From the NCBI RefSeq assembly GCF_036541335.1, contig NZ_JAZHBO010000001.1, positions 496,001-560,000 of the forward strand: a stretch of 64,000 nucleotides of DNA. Reading direction: 5' to 3'. This DNA comes from Aquilutibacter rugosus (GTDB lineage: Bacteria > Pseudomonadota > Gammaproteobacteria > Xanthomonadales > Xanthomonadaceae). Of the stretch, positions 1 through 9,700 are shown in pieces. Made by a program: the position numbers and the translations under genes. Every line of letters starts with the position of its first letter. The stretch's first letter is position 1. Below the pieces are notes generated by a model, which searched no databases, had not been told where the DNA came from, and worked only from the letters and a program-made list of their open reading frames with translations.

Positions 1-290
1 GTGCGATCGGTCAGCAGACGGTGATCCTGAAACACCACGCTCACGGCCCGACGATGAAAGGCAATCTTGCGACCCTTCACCTTGAGCAGGTTGGTGCCGT
101 TAAAAAACACGGACCCGCGCGAAGGCCGTTCGGCCAGGTGAATCAGCTTGAGCAAGGTGGACTTGCCGGCGCCGGAGTGACCCGTCAGGAAGGCCATCTC
201 GCCCTTGGCCAGATCGAAGTTGACGTTATCGAGGGCGACGTGGCCGCCTTCGTAGCGTTTGGTGACTCCCTCAAAGCGCAGCACGCTCAT
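1..290 (-). CDS. ftsE: Cell-division ABC transporter ATPase FtsE (partial)
   Basis: Only the first 96 or so residues are present; the gene runs off the left edge of the window. The protein opens with MSVLRFEGVTKRYEGG and carries an intact Walker A (GHSGAGKST) followed by a Q-loop region (VVFQDHRLL), which fits FtsE, the ATPase of the FtsEX complex that couples septal peptidoglycan hydrolysis to division at the inner membrane. The ATG at 290 is preceded by a GAGGG ribosome-binding site within the 13-bp gap to rhlB, so the two are probably co-transcribed. ftsX would be expected just beyond the edge. Other short ABC ATPases such as LolD are possible, but the N-terminus and Walker A context look like FtsE. 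Confidence 0.85.
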   Translation of the reverse strand, partial: MSVLRFEGVTKRYEGGHVALDNVNFDLAKGEMAFLTGHSGAGKSTLLKLIHLAERPSRGSVFFNGTNLLKVKGRKIAFHRRAVSVVFQDHRLLTDR

Positions 291-303
291 CCGGTCGGCC
301 CTC

Positions 304-1989
304 TTAGCGTTTGTCGCCGAACAGCGACTTGATTCGGCCGCCGAGGCGCTTGATCAAGCCGGGCTTGTCGGACTTGGGCGCCGGCGTGCCGGGTTTGCCG
401 GTGTCGCGCGGCTTGCGGTTGCGGTTCGCCTCGGTGGGCGCTGCCGAAGCCGTGCCGGTGGCGCCGGTCGCGTTCGGTGCGGTGGCGATTGGTCCCTGCG
501 GATCGCGACGTGGCTTGCGGCGACGACGGCGCTTGGCCCGCGGTTCCCCGTTCTCGTCCAGAGCCGGCGCGACTGCGGCCACCGTTTCTTTACGCTCAGC
601 ACCCGCACCCGCACCGGTGCCGGCACTGCGCGAACGCTCGCCGCCACCGTGCCGCTCGGAAGAACCACCTGGCTTGCGACCGCTGCTGCGGCGCTTGTTG
701 CCGCCATCACGCTTGGCATCTTGCGCCTCGTTGAACTCGCGCGCCTCGCGGAAGATCGCGCCAACCGACTCGGTTTCCTCGCCTTCGGGACGCTCACGCT
801 CCGGCCGCGGCACGGGGATCAGCAACTCGGGCTCGACATGCGCCGTCGGAATCTTCTGCTCGATGTAGGCCTCGATATCCGGCAGGGACATCGCATAGCG
901 CTCACAGGCAAAGCTGATCGCATCGCCCTCGGTACCCAGACGGGCGGTACGGCCAATCCGGTGGACGTAGTCCTCGGCATCGAACGGCAGGTCGTAGTTA
1001 TAGACATGCGAGACGCCGTCGATGTGCAGACCGCGCGCGGCGACATCGGTAGCGACCAGAATCTCGAGCTGACCGGCCTGGAAGCGGTTCAGCAGCGTTT
1101 CGCGCTTTTTCTGCGGGACATCGCCACTCAGCACGCCGACGCGGTAACCGCCCTTTTCCAGGGAGCGGGCGACGCGCTCGACAAAATGCTTGGTGTTGAC
1201 GAACACCATGGTGCGGGCGCCCTCGCTACGCGAGATCAGGCCCAGCAGCAGCGGGATTTTCTGATCGTCGGCCGGGAAGTACACCAGTTGACGCACGCGG
1301 TCGGCCGTAATGTTGTCGGTTTCGACCACCAGTTTTTCCGGCTCGTTCATGTGCTCATAGGCGAGCTCCAGCACGCGATGCGACAGCGTGGCCGAGAACA
1401 GCAAGGTCTGCCGCGTGGTCCGGATCGGCATGCGACGCAGCAGGAAACGGATGTCCTTGATGAAGCCCATATCGAACATGCGATCGGCTTCGTCCAGGAC
1501 GCAAATTTCGCAGGCATGCAGGCTCACGACCTGATTTTGCTTGACGTAATCGATGAGACGACCGGGCGTGGCGATGATCACATCGACACCTTGCTGCAGC
1601 ATTTCACGCTGCTTGTCGTAATCGACACCGCCGTAGACGAGTGCGAACTTGAGACCGGTGTCGGCCGCAAATTTCATTGCATCTTTATGGATCTGGATGG
1701 CCAGCTCGCGCGTCGGAGCCAGGATCAGTGCCCGCGGATCCTGCGGCTTGCGATCGCCCAGTGCCGGCTGCGTCAGCAAGCGGTTCATGACCGCCACTAA
1801 GAAGGCCAGAGTCTTGCCTGTACCGGTCTGGGCCTGTCCGGCCACATCTCTGCCGGCCAATGCCAGCGGCAAGGTCAGCGCTTGAATCGGGGTAGTCTGG
1901 TGAAAGCCCGCCGCCTCCAGGCCCGCTGCTAATGCGGGGTGTAAGTCCAGGGACCGGAAGGTCACGTCAGTAAGGGGCTTTTCGCTCAT
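304..1989 (-). CDS. rhlB: ATP-dependent RNA helicase RhlB (DEAD-box)
   Basis: A 561-residue DEAD-box RNA helicase. The N-terminus matches RhlB of enterics: a Q-motif region ending in TPIQALTLPLALAGRD, motif I AQTGTGKT, motif II DEAD, SAT, and the C-terminal HRIGRTARLG motif. The last 160 residues or so are a basic, Arg/Gly/Pro-rich tail, longer than in the E. coli protein (421 aa), and are probably disordered and RNA-binding. RhlB unwinds RNA in the degradosome with RNase E. I chose the ATG at 1989 because family members start at MSEKPLT-like sequence; a GTG at 2031 would add 14 unrelated residues. It is divergent from trxA and followed closely by ftsE. rhlB, trxA and rho lying together is typical of this bacterial group. 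Confidence 0.93.
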   Translation of the reverse strand: MSEKPLTDVTFRSLDLHPALAAGLEAAGFHQTTPIQALTLPLALAGRDVAGQAQTGTGKTLAFLVAVMNRLLTQPALGDRKPQDPRALILAPTRELAIQIHKDAMKFAADTGLKFALVYGGVDYDKQREMLQQGVDVIIATPGRLIDYVKQNQVVSLHACEICVLDEADRMFDMGFIKDIRFLLRRMPIRTTRQTLLFSATLSHRVLELAYEHMNEPEKLVVETDNITADRVRQLVYFPADDQKIPLLLGLISRSEGARTMVFVNTKHFVERVARSLEKGGYRVGVLSGDVPQKKRETLLNRFQAGQLEILVATDVAARGLHIDGVSHVYNYDLPFDAEDYVHRIGRTARLGTEGDAISFACERYAMSLPDIEAYIEQKIPTAHVEPELLIPVPRPERERPEGEETESVGAIFREAREFNEAQDAKRDGGNKRRSSGRKPGGSSERHGGGERSRSAGTGAGAGAERKETVAAVAPALDENGEPRAKRRRRRKPRRDPQGPIATAPNATGATGTASAAPTEANRNRKPRDTGKPGTPAPKSDKPGLIKRLGGRIKSLFGDKR

Positions 1990-2112
1990 CAAATAAATTG
2001 GCTCTGCAAGGCGCCGTGTGGGGGACGGCACTTGATACTATGGAAAGAAGACCCAAGTTTACCCTACCCGCCGCCAACACCGCGGCCGACCCAACTATCC
2101 CCGGAGCATCCT

Positions 2113-2451
2113 GTGAGCGCTAGCAACAACGTCCTGAACGTCACCGACGCCGATTTCGATCAAACGGTCCTGCAGTCCGAGCAACCCGTGCTGGTTGACC
2201 TGTGGGCCCCGTGGTGTGGCCCCTGCCGCATGATCGGCCCAGTGGTCGAAGAGTTGGCCGACGCCTATGCGGGCAAGGTCAAAGTCACCAAGGTCAACGT
2301 CGATGAAAACCAGCAAGTGTCTATGCGCTATCACGTGCGCTCGATTCCGACCGTGCTGATGTTCAAGAACGGCCAAGTCGTTGACACGCTGATCGGCGCT
2401 CCGGGCAATGCCCGCCAAGTGCTGGCGCAGATGATCGATAAGACGCTGTAA
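2113..2451 (+). CDS. trxA: Thioredoxin 1
   Basis: A 112-residue cytoplasmic thioredoxin with the active site WCGPC and the conserved cis-proline in SIPTVLMFKNG. It reduces protein disulfides using electrons from thioredoxin reductase. The reading frame is open further upstream to a TTG at 2032, but the family length (about 108 aa) and a CGGAG ribosome-binding site 6-7 bases upstream support the GTG at 2113. It is divergent from rhlB and is followed by a strong hairpin terminator before rho. Confidence 0.95.
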   Translation: MSASNNVLNVTDADFDQTVLQSEQPVLVDLWAPWCGPCRMIGPVVEELADAYAGKVKVTKVNVDENQQVSMRYHVRSIPTVLMFKNGQVVDTLIGAPGNARQVLAQMIDKTL

Positions 2452-2474
2452 GCGGCCTGCGGCCGACTTAAGCG

Positions 2475-2515
2475 TCAAATCAAAAATCAAAAATCAAAAA
2501 TCAAAAATCAAAAAA
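2475..2515 (+). repeat. Tandem heptamer (AAAAATC)n after trxA
   Basis: About five copies of AAAAATC lie between the trxA stop codon and its terminator. Shorter or degenerate copies follow rho (4726-4743), hemF (13524-13548) and the DPP-IV gene (21743-21770), always on the coding strand just downstream of a stop codon. Confidence 0.85.
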
Positions 2516-2537
2516 GGCGGCCTGCGGGCCGCTTTTT
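2511..2537 (+). terminator. Rho-independent terminator of trxA
   Basis: The arms GCGGCC (2517-2522) and GGCCGC (2527-2532) enclose a four-base loop and are followed by five T. The upstream A-run extends the stem and could make it work in both directions. Confidence 0.8.
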
Positions 2538-2716
2538 GCTGCATCCCGTTCAGGAAGCCGCTTGCACGGCGGCCTGCGGGCATGGCATCATGGGACCACT
2601 CGGCGCGTCTCAGCGCCAATCCCCGAATTCAATTTCACCACTCCCGACGCGTTCTGCGTCACGCTGGCTACCGCGTTCGAGCGGAGCCGTGCTCGCCCAT
2701 TGCGAGGTTATTCCCT

Positions 2717-4699
2717 TTGTCTGACAACGACGACCTGATTCCAGAAGAAACCCCTAAGCGCCGCCGTACGCGCGTCGCTAAACCTGCCGATGATTCGGCT
2801 GCCGCGTCCGCAGCGCCTGCTGCCTCTGACGATGGCGCACCCGCTAAAAAGGTAGTCCGCCGCAAGCCGGCCGAGCCCGCTGAGCGTGCCGATGCCGCCC
2901 CCGCCGCCCAGGAATCCTCTGATCGCGCCGAGCGCGCTGATCAATCCGAACGTGCTGAACGCGCCGAGCGCCCGGACCGTACCGAGCGGCAGGAACGTGG
3001 CGAGCAACGCGGCGAGCGCTATGAGCGTCCGCTGCGCCAGGACCGGCAAGACCGCCAAGACCGCAACGACCGCCAACCGCGCGGCGAATCGCAAGGCGGC
3101 GACGCTGGCGGTGAACGGCAGCATGGCGGCGGCAACAACGGCAACGGTAACGGCAACGACGGCGGCGGCAACAACGGCAACGGCAACGGCAACGACGGCG
3201 GCGACAACAACGGCTCACCGTGGACCTCGGCCAACGGTAACGAGGGCGGCCAGGGCGACAACAACGGCGGCCAGGATGGCGACCGTCAGGACCGCGGTGG
3301 CAACAACCGCAACCGCCGTGACCGCTTCCGCAACCGCCGCGACCGCAACAGCCGCGACCGCCATGGCATGACGACCGAGGATTCCTTCGAACCGTTTGTG
3401 CCGCGCCCCCACCCGCAGGTGCCTGAGGGATTCCCGCAGTATTCGCTGGGTGACCTCAAGCGCATGCAGGCCGCTAAGTTGCTCGATATCGCCGAGCAGC
3501 TGCAGATCCACGAAGGCGTAGCCCGCGCCCGCAAGCAGGACGTGATCTTTGCGGTCCTCAAGATTCTGACCCGCCATGGCGAAGGCGTCGCTGCTGACGG
3601 CGTGCTCGAAATCCTGCCGGACGGCTTCGGCTTCCTGCGCAGTGCCGAGGCCTCGTACCTGGCCGGCCCCGATGACACTTACATCTCGCCGTCGCAGATC
3701 CGTCGCTTCAACTTGCGCACCGGTGACCATTTGTCCGGCCGCATCCGTTACCCCAAGGACGGCGAGCGCTACTTCGCGCTGTCCATTGTGGACACCATCA
3801 ACGGCGAACCGATCGAGGCCAGCAAGAACAAGGTCCTGTTTGAGAACCTGACGCCGCTGTTCCCCCGCACGCGCTTCAACCTGGAACGTGGCGACGGCTC
3901 GACCGAAGACATCACCGGCCGCATCCTGGACATGATGGCGCCGCAAGGCAAAGGCCAACGTTCACTGATCGTGTCGCCGCCCAAGGCCGGTAAGACCATG
4001 CTGATGCAACAGGTCGCTACCGCCATCACCGGCAACCATCCCGACGTGCATCTGATCGTGCTGCTGGTCGACGAACGTCCGGAAGAAGTCACCGAAATGA
4101 AGCGCACTGTGCGCGGCGAAGTGGTCTCGTCCACCTTTGACGAACCCGCTGCCCGTCACGTGCAGGTCGCCGAAATGGTGATCGAACGTGCCAAGCGTCT
4201 GGTCGAGCACAAGAAAGACGTTGTGATTCTGCTGGACTCCATCACCCGTCTGGCCCGCGCGTATAACAACGTGCTGCCGTCGTCGGGCAAGGTCCTGACC
4301 GGTGGTGTAGATGCCAATGCCCTGCACCGTCCCAAGCGTTTCTTCGGTGCCGCGCGTAACGTCGAGGAAGGCGGTTCGCTGACCATCATTGCCACCGCGC
4401 TGATCGACACCGGCTCCAAGATGGACGAAGTGATCTACGAAGAATTCAAGGGCACCGGTAACTCCGAAGTGCACTTGTCGCGCGGCATTGCTGAAAAGCG
4501 TGTCTACCCTGCGATCAACATCAACCGCTCGGGTACGCGCAAGGAAGATCTGCTCATCGAACCGGATCTGCTGCAAAAGATCTGGATTCTGCGCAAACTG
4601 TTGCATGGCATGGATGAAATTGCCGCCATGGAATTCCTGCTCGATAAGATGAAGAGCAGCAAGTCCAACGATGAGTTCTTCTCCTCCATGAAACGCTAA
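2717..4699 (+). CDS. rho: Transcription termination factor Rho with long disordered N-terminal extension
   Basis: A 660-residue Rho. The last 419 residues, from YSLGDLK onward, align end to end with E. coli Rho: RNA-binding cold-shock fold (DGFGFLRS, SYLAGPDD), Walker A APPKAGKT-like (SPPKAGKTM), Walker B ILLDSITR, and the Q-loop/R-loop region (LTGGVDANAL). The first 241 residues or so are an extension: an Ala/Pro/Glu/Arg-rich part, an Arg/Asp/Gln-rich part, and an Asn/Gly part containing a 36-bp tandem duplication (3125-3196). The start is taken as the TTG at 2717 (MSDNDDL), which matches the usual MSDN start in relatives and has a GAGG 11 bases upstream. The protein terminates untranslated transcripts as a hexameric RNA translocase. 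Confidence 0.95.
   Translation: MSDNDDLIPEETPKRRRTRVAKPADDSAAASAAPAASDDGAPAKKVVRRKPAEPAERADAAPAAQESSDRAERADQSERAERAERPDRTERQERGEQRGERYERPLRQDRQDRQDRNDRQPRGESQGGDAGGERQHGGGNNGNGNGNDGGGNNGNGNGNDGGDNNGSPWTSANGNEGGQGDNNGGQDGDRQDRGGNNRNRRDRFRNRRDRNSRDRHGMTTEDSFEPFVPRPHPQVPEGFPQYSLGDLKRMQAAKLLDIAEQLQIHEGVARARKQDVIFAVLKILTRHGEGVAADGVLEILPDGFGFLRSAEASYLAGPDDTYISPSQIRRFNLRTGDHLSGRIRYPKDGERYFALSIVDTINGEPIEASKNKVLFENLTPLFPRTRFNLERGDGSTEDITGRILDMMAPQGKGQRSLIVSPPKAGKTMLMQQVATAITGNHPDVHLIVLLVDERPEEVTEMKRTVRGEVVSSTFDEPAARHVQVAEMVIERAKRLVEHKKDVVILLDSITRLARAYNNVLPSSGKVLTGGVDANALHRPKRFFGAARNVEEGGSLTIIATALIDTGSKMDEVIYEEFKGTGNSEVHLSRGIAEKRVYPAININRSGTRKEDLLIEPDLLQKIWILRKLLHGMDEIAAMEFLLDKMKSSKSNDEFFSSMKR
3125..3196 (+). 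repeat. 36-bp tandem duplication in the rho N-terminal extension
   Basis: Two consecutive, nearly identical 36-bp units each encode GGGNNGNGNGND (Rho residues about 137-160). Codon choice differs at only one or two positions, suggesting recent duplication. Confidence 0.85.
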
Positions 4700-4743
4700 C
4701 GCGCTCGTGCGCTGCGCGCACGCGTGAAATCAAAAATCAAAAA

Positions 4744-4772
4744 GGCCGCGGGGTTCAGTCCGCGGTTTTTTT
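4744..4772 (+). terminator. Rho-independent terminator of rho
   Basis: Two CCGCGG arms (4746-4751 and 4760-4765) flank an eight-base loop and are followed by seven T. A short AAAAATC repeat precedes it. Confidence 0.85.
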
Positions 4773-4858
4773 GTTCTACCGCCCACTTTTATCCGCTTTG
4801 CCGGACTTTCCCGTTAGTTCGCGGGGCTTTCCCGTTAAAGTGTCAGACATCGGCACTA

Positions 4859-4912
4859 ATTTCTCACTCTTCATTTCTCACTCCTCACTTCTGAATACTC
4901 ATTCCTACTCCT
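4859..4912 (+). repeat. Pyrimidine-rich degenerate repeat abutting the antiporter start
   Basis: A low-complexity series of TTCTCACTC/TCCTCACTTC-like words runs right up to the ATG at 4913. No purine-rich ribosome-binding site is visible in front of that ATG. Confidence 0.65.
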
Positions 4913-6742
4913 ATGCACCACGACGCCCTATCGCTTCCTATCGTCTTTCTGCTGGCAGCCGTAATCGCGGTTCCGCTGTTCAAGCGGTTCGGCTTTGGCG
5001 CGGTGCTGGCTTATCTTGCCGCGGGTGTCCTGCTAGGCCCCGCCGGCCTGCGCATCATCAGTGATCCCGAGCGCATCCTGGCCGCGTCCGAAATCGGCGT
5101 GGTCATGATGCTGTTCCTGATCGGCCTCGAGCTGTCCATCACGCGCCTCAAAGTCATGCGGCGCCCGATCTTCGTCAGCGGCGGTCTGCAGTGGCTGGTA
5201 TCCGCCGTTGCGCTGGCGTTCCTGGGCGAGCTGTTGGGTCTGTCGGACCGCACGGCCTTCGTGGTGGGTGCGGCCTTGGCGATGTCCTCGACCGCTGTGG
5301 GTCTGCAACTCCTGGCTGAGCGCAAGGAACTGCTCGAAGAACACGGCAGACTGGCATTTGCGATCTTGTTGCTGCAGGACTTGGTCGCGATTCCTTTGCT
5401 GGCTGCGGTGCCGCTGTTGGGTTCTCTTCGTTCCGAGGAAGGCCTGTCCATGGCCGCCTTTCTCAAGGCGGTGGGCGGGTTCCTGGCGCTGCTGCTGATT
5501 GGCCGTATTGCTTTGAAGCACCTGTTCCGGATCGTGGCCCGCACATCCATCCCCGAGGTCTTTACGGGCGCATCGCTGTTGGTGGTGCTGGGTTCGGCAT
5601 GGTTGATGGCCAACGTCGGCCTGTCCGCGGGCCTAGGCGCTTTTATCGCCGGTGTGCTGCTGGCCGAATCCGAGTTCCGTCACGAGCTGGAATCACAGAT
5701 CGAACCGTTCAAGGGTCTACTGTTGGGCCTGTTCTTTATTGCGGTTGGCATGAGCGTCAACATGGATGTGGTGGTCACCGAACCGGTGCGCATCTTGGTC
5801 ATGCTGACCCTGCTGGTGGCCGTGAAATTCGCAGTCCTCTATGGCGTGGGTCGGTTCACCGGCAAGCTGAACCATCTGCAATCGCTGCAGCTGGCCGCCG
5901 TGCTGGCAACAGGTGGCGAATTCGCCTTCGTGATCTTGAACCAGGCCGTGGCGAATCGTCTGATCGAGCAGGCGCTCAACGATCAACTGGTTGCCGTGGT
6001 GTCGCTGTCCATGGCGCTGACGCCGATCATGGTGTCGCTAATCGGTCGTCTGGTACCGATGGTGCGCGAACGCGAGCGGATTGCTGATCGTCAGGAAGGC
6101 GGACCGGTCTACGACGACATCCCGGCCGATGCCGGCGCCAACGCGCAGGTCATGATTGCCGGCTTTGGCCGGTTCGGACAGATCGTCGGCCGTTTCCTGA
6201 CGGCGCACAAGATTCACTACGTAGCCATCGACAACTCGGCCGAACAGGTGAGTTTCATGCGCCGCTTCGGTAACACGCTGTATTACGGCGATTCGGCGCG
6301 ACCGGGTCTGTTGCGTGCGGCCGGTGGCGCCAATATCAAAGTGTTTGTGATTGCGCTGGAAAAGAGCGATGACAACAAGCGTACCGTGCGGATTATTCGT
6401 CGCATGTATCCCGAGGCCAAGGTGTTTGCGCGTGCGCGCGATCGCCAACATGCCTGGGAGCTGATGGACATGGGTGCAATACCGGTGCGGGAAATGTTCT
6501 ACTCCAGCATGGAACTGAGCCGTCAGGTGCTCGAGGCACTGGGCAGCGATCCGGAAACCGCCAAGCAACGCACCGCACGCTTTGCCCGCTGGGACGAAAA
6601 GCTCCTGCAGGATCAGTTCCTGATCTATGACGATCCGGAGCAATTACGCAACACAGCGGGCTCCGCTCGCAAGCAGCTCGAAGAGCTGTTCGATGCCGAT
6701 GCGAGCGTCGACGAGGCGATCGATCTCGATCGGACCCCGTAG
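4913..6742 (+). CDS. Kef-type K+/H+ antiporter (CPA2 family) with RCK/TrkA-N domain
   Basis: A 609-residue inner-membrane protein. Residues about 5-385 form a Na+/H+ exchanger-type domain with a dozen or so hydrophobic segments (for example GAVLAYLAAGVLLGP near the start). Residues about 410-530 form an RCK/TrkA-N nucleotide-binding domain (VMIAGFGRFGQIVGR, then a DN acidic end after the second strand). This architecture matches KefB/KefC, glutathione-gated potassium efflux systems that protect against electrophiles. I cannot tell KefB from KefC, and the ligand specificity is not established. The gene lies between rho and a convergent ankyrin gene whose stop codon follows with no gap. The start has no clear ribosome-binding site, so leaderless or weak initiation is possible. 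Confidence 0.88.
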   Translation: MHHDALSLPIVFLLAAVIAVPLFKRFGFGAVLAYLAAGVLLGPAGLRIISDPERILAASEIGVVMMLFLIGLELSITRLKVMRRPIFVSGGLQWLVSAVALAFLGELLGLSDRTAFVVGAALAMSSTAVGLQLLAERKELLEEHGRLAFAILLLQDLVAIPLLAAVPLLGSLRSEEGLSMAAFLKAVGGFLALLLIGRIALKHLFRIVARTSIPEVFTGASLLVVLGSAWLMANVGLSAGLGAFIAGVLLAESEFRHELESQIEPFKGLLLGLFFIAVGMSVNMDVVVTEPVRILVMLTLLVAVKFAVLYGVGRFTGKLNHLQSLQLAAVLATGGEFAFVILNQAVANRLIEQALNDQLVAVVSLSMALTPIMVSLIGRLVPMVRERERIADRQEGGPVYDDIPADAGANAQVMIAGFGRFGQIVGRFLTAHKIHYVAIDNSAEQVSFMRRFGNTLYYGDSARPGLLRAAGGANIKVFVIALEKSDDNKRTVRIIRRMYPEAKVFARARDRQHAWELMDMGAIPVREMFYSSMELSRQVLEALGSDPETAKQRTARFARWDEKLLQDQFLIYDDPEQLRNTAGSARKQLEELFDADASVDEAIDLDRTP

Positions 6743-9700
6743 TTAGTGCGCTTCGAGCTCGGCGCTGATATCTATATAGCCGCGCATTAGCGCCAGTTCC
6801 TGGGCGCGACGGTTGAGTGAGTCACGCGCTTCGGGGTCGGCACCGGCCATGAGCAGCTGGCGCACCACCGACGGCAGGCCGTGCAAGGCCGCCAGATGCA
6901 GCGGCGTAAATCCGCGCGGATCCTGTGTCTCCAGGCTGGCGCCGGCATCGAGCAGCACACGCAGCGCCGCATTGATCACCGTCTCGTTGGCCTGCGTGCC
7001 GGGTTCGGCAACGGATCCGAGCAGCATCAGCAACGGCGTGGCACCGGCCGCTTCGGAGTTGATGTACGCGCGGCCGCCATTATCGAGCAGCACACGAAAC
7101 AGCTCGAGCACGCGCTCGCTATCGGTTGCCGTGAAGGCCTGCATGGCAGCGCAATGCAAGGCGGTGCGGCCACGCGCATCGCGCACGTTGAAATCGGCGC
7201 CGGCCTTGAGCAGACGGTCCGCCACGTCGGGCAGTCCCAGCGCCGCGGACAGGTTCAGTACCGACAACTCGCCGGGCAAGGTCTTGTTGACGTTGGCGCC
7301 GGCGGCGATCAGGTCATCGACGATATCGAGCTGGCGCATGCTGGCGGCTGCGGACAGCGGCGTCGCGCCGGAGGTGGCGGCGATTTGCGGGCTGGCCTCG
7401 CGTGACAGCAGCAACTGCACGACGGCGCGGTGACCGCCACCGGCGGCCCGCAGCAAGGCAGTGCAGGAGCGGTCATCTTGCGAGTCGACATCGAAGCCCA
7501 AGTCGAGCAGGCGGCGGACCGCCTCCAGGTCACCGACCATGGCCGCTGCAGGCAGATCGCTGCCGCGCAAGGGACGTCGCGGGAAGTTCCACTGACGCCA
7601 GTCCAGCCAGCGGGCCAGTTGGTCATCGCCACTGGCCAAGGCAACGCCCAGCGGGGACTGGCCATCGGCCGCGAGTGCATTGGGCGACGCGCCGGCCTTA
7701 ATCAGTGCGCGGACCATGGGCTCGCTGCCCTGCTCGGTGGCCAGGTACAGCGGCGACAGACCGCGCGCGGCCGGCCGATTCGGATCCAGGCCGATCTCCA
7801 GCAGGCGCGTCACTACCGGCACCCAGCCCAGGCGCACCGCATGCTCCAGCGCGCCCTGACCGAGCAAGTCACGACCAAACGGATCGGCACCGCGGTTCAG
7901 CAAATCGATCGCCATGGTCTGCATGCGCGAGGCGATCTCGGGAGTCCATACCGGCTTACCGACCGATTGCGCAACACTGTGCAGAAAGCGCGCAAACCCG
8001 CCATGACCGGACGGCGAGTGGCCGGCATCGAGCAGGACTTGCAGTGCATCGGCAGCGGCCGGCATCCGATCCATCAGGTGGAAGGCCAGCACATCGCCAC
8101 GCATATCGGGCACTTGCGGATCCGCACCCTGCTGCAGCAACCAGCGGATGCGCTCCGGTGTCGGCAAGGCATCAATGCGATGCATCAGCAATCCGAGATC
8201 GCGGGCCGACAACAGCGGCACCAGATCGGCGCGCGGGGTCGGGTCGCCCTGATCCAGGGCCTCACGCAGCAAGGCAATCGGCGAGGCATCTTGCGAGGAG
8301 CCATCGCCATCGAGCTCGCGCAGGGAGCTTGGGAGCTCGTAATCGGGATCGAGTGCGGAGAGCAACTTCCAGCGGCCGTTGCGGGCGGCCAGATCGACAG
8401 GGCGTCGGCCCTCACGGTCGACGGCCTGCGCATCAACACCGGCAGCGAGCAGTTGCCCGACCAGATCGGCGGTGGTGCCTTCGGCATTGAGAGCCCAGTG
8501 CAGGGCCGTATTGCCCGCACCGTCAACGGACCAGTTCGCCGCCGGCGTGCCGCTTAGGGCCTCGTGTAACCGTTTGAAGGCCAGACCGCGACCGCCAGCC
8601 ACCGCATGCAGGGGTGCGTTCATGCCGTCCTGATCGCGGATCAGCGGGTCGGCACCGGCCTCGAGCAGCAGACCGATAATGTCAGCATTGCCATGTTGTG
8701 CGGCCAGCTGCAGCGGGGTGCGACCCTGTGCGTCCTGGACGTTGACCTTGACCTTGTGGCGCAGCAGCAGCTGCACGCCGCCGATGTCGTCATCGTCAAT
8801 GGCGGCCGCATCGAACAGGGGTGAGCGACCGCCGTTGAGCTGGATGCCGGCGCCCTTGTCGAGCAGGAACCGCGCCAGTCGGAAGTTGCCCGACTCCATG
8901 GCGGTGCCCAGCGGCGACTGGCCGGCGTGGTTGAGTGCATCGAGCGAGGCGCCGGCATCGAGCAGCATGGCGGCGACGCCGGGATCGGAACTGCGCGCGG
9001 CATGATGCAGCGGCGTGTTGCCATCGGGATCGGTCTGACGCACATCGCTGCCGTTGGCGATCAGAGTCATGACCGCATCGGGACGGCCGTGCCAGCTGTC
9101 TTTGCAGGCGGCCAGCAAGGGCGTGACGCCGTTTGAGGTCTCGTTGACCGACAGGCCGCGCGCAATCAGCGCCCGCAGCAGACGCAAGTCAGGCAAGACC
9201 GCAGCGATCAGGGGCAGATGGCGACGATCGCGCGAGGATTCGGCGGGGCCGGCATGCGGGTCAGCGCCCTGCTCGAGCAAAGCAAGCGCCTCTTCGACGC
9301 GACCGGCGCGGGCTGCCTCGTACAGAGCCAGATCCAAGCGCGGATCGCGTGCGGGCGTCTCGGCAGCAGGTTCTGCAGCCGGCTCGTCATCGGGATACGA
9401 AGCCAGGTCAATCAGCGGACCATCGCTGTCGAGCGACACGACATCGGTCGGCAGGGCCAGTTCCGCGCCTGAAGGGACCAGTGCGGCGACCGCCTCGGGC
9501 GCCTCTTCGAGCTCGGCACTCAACAACTCGGACTGCGGCTGATCGGTATGGACTCGACGCTTACGAAGGCCGAGCGACGGATCACCACTAACGGGCGGTG
9601 CCAGTTCGGGCGGCGTCGGCACCGCATGCGGAATATGCGCAGGAGCGGGCGACGGTGCGGGTGCGCTGCGCGGTTTGGCGCGCAACGGGCTATCTGCCCA

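Noticed and set aside
259..1800. Long open frame opposite rhlB
   Set aside because: It mirrors the rhlB codons, is full of Ala/Arg/Gly and has no family features; rhlB is unambiguous.
2475..2515. AAAAATC array as a CRISPR
   Set aside because: Contiguous 7-bp units with no spacers and no cas genes.
2582..2716. Upstream extension of rho to an earlier start
   Set aside because: The extra 45 residues have no match to Rho starts and cover the probable promoter; the TTG at 2717 gives MSDNDD as in relatives.
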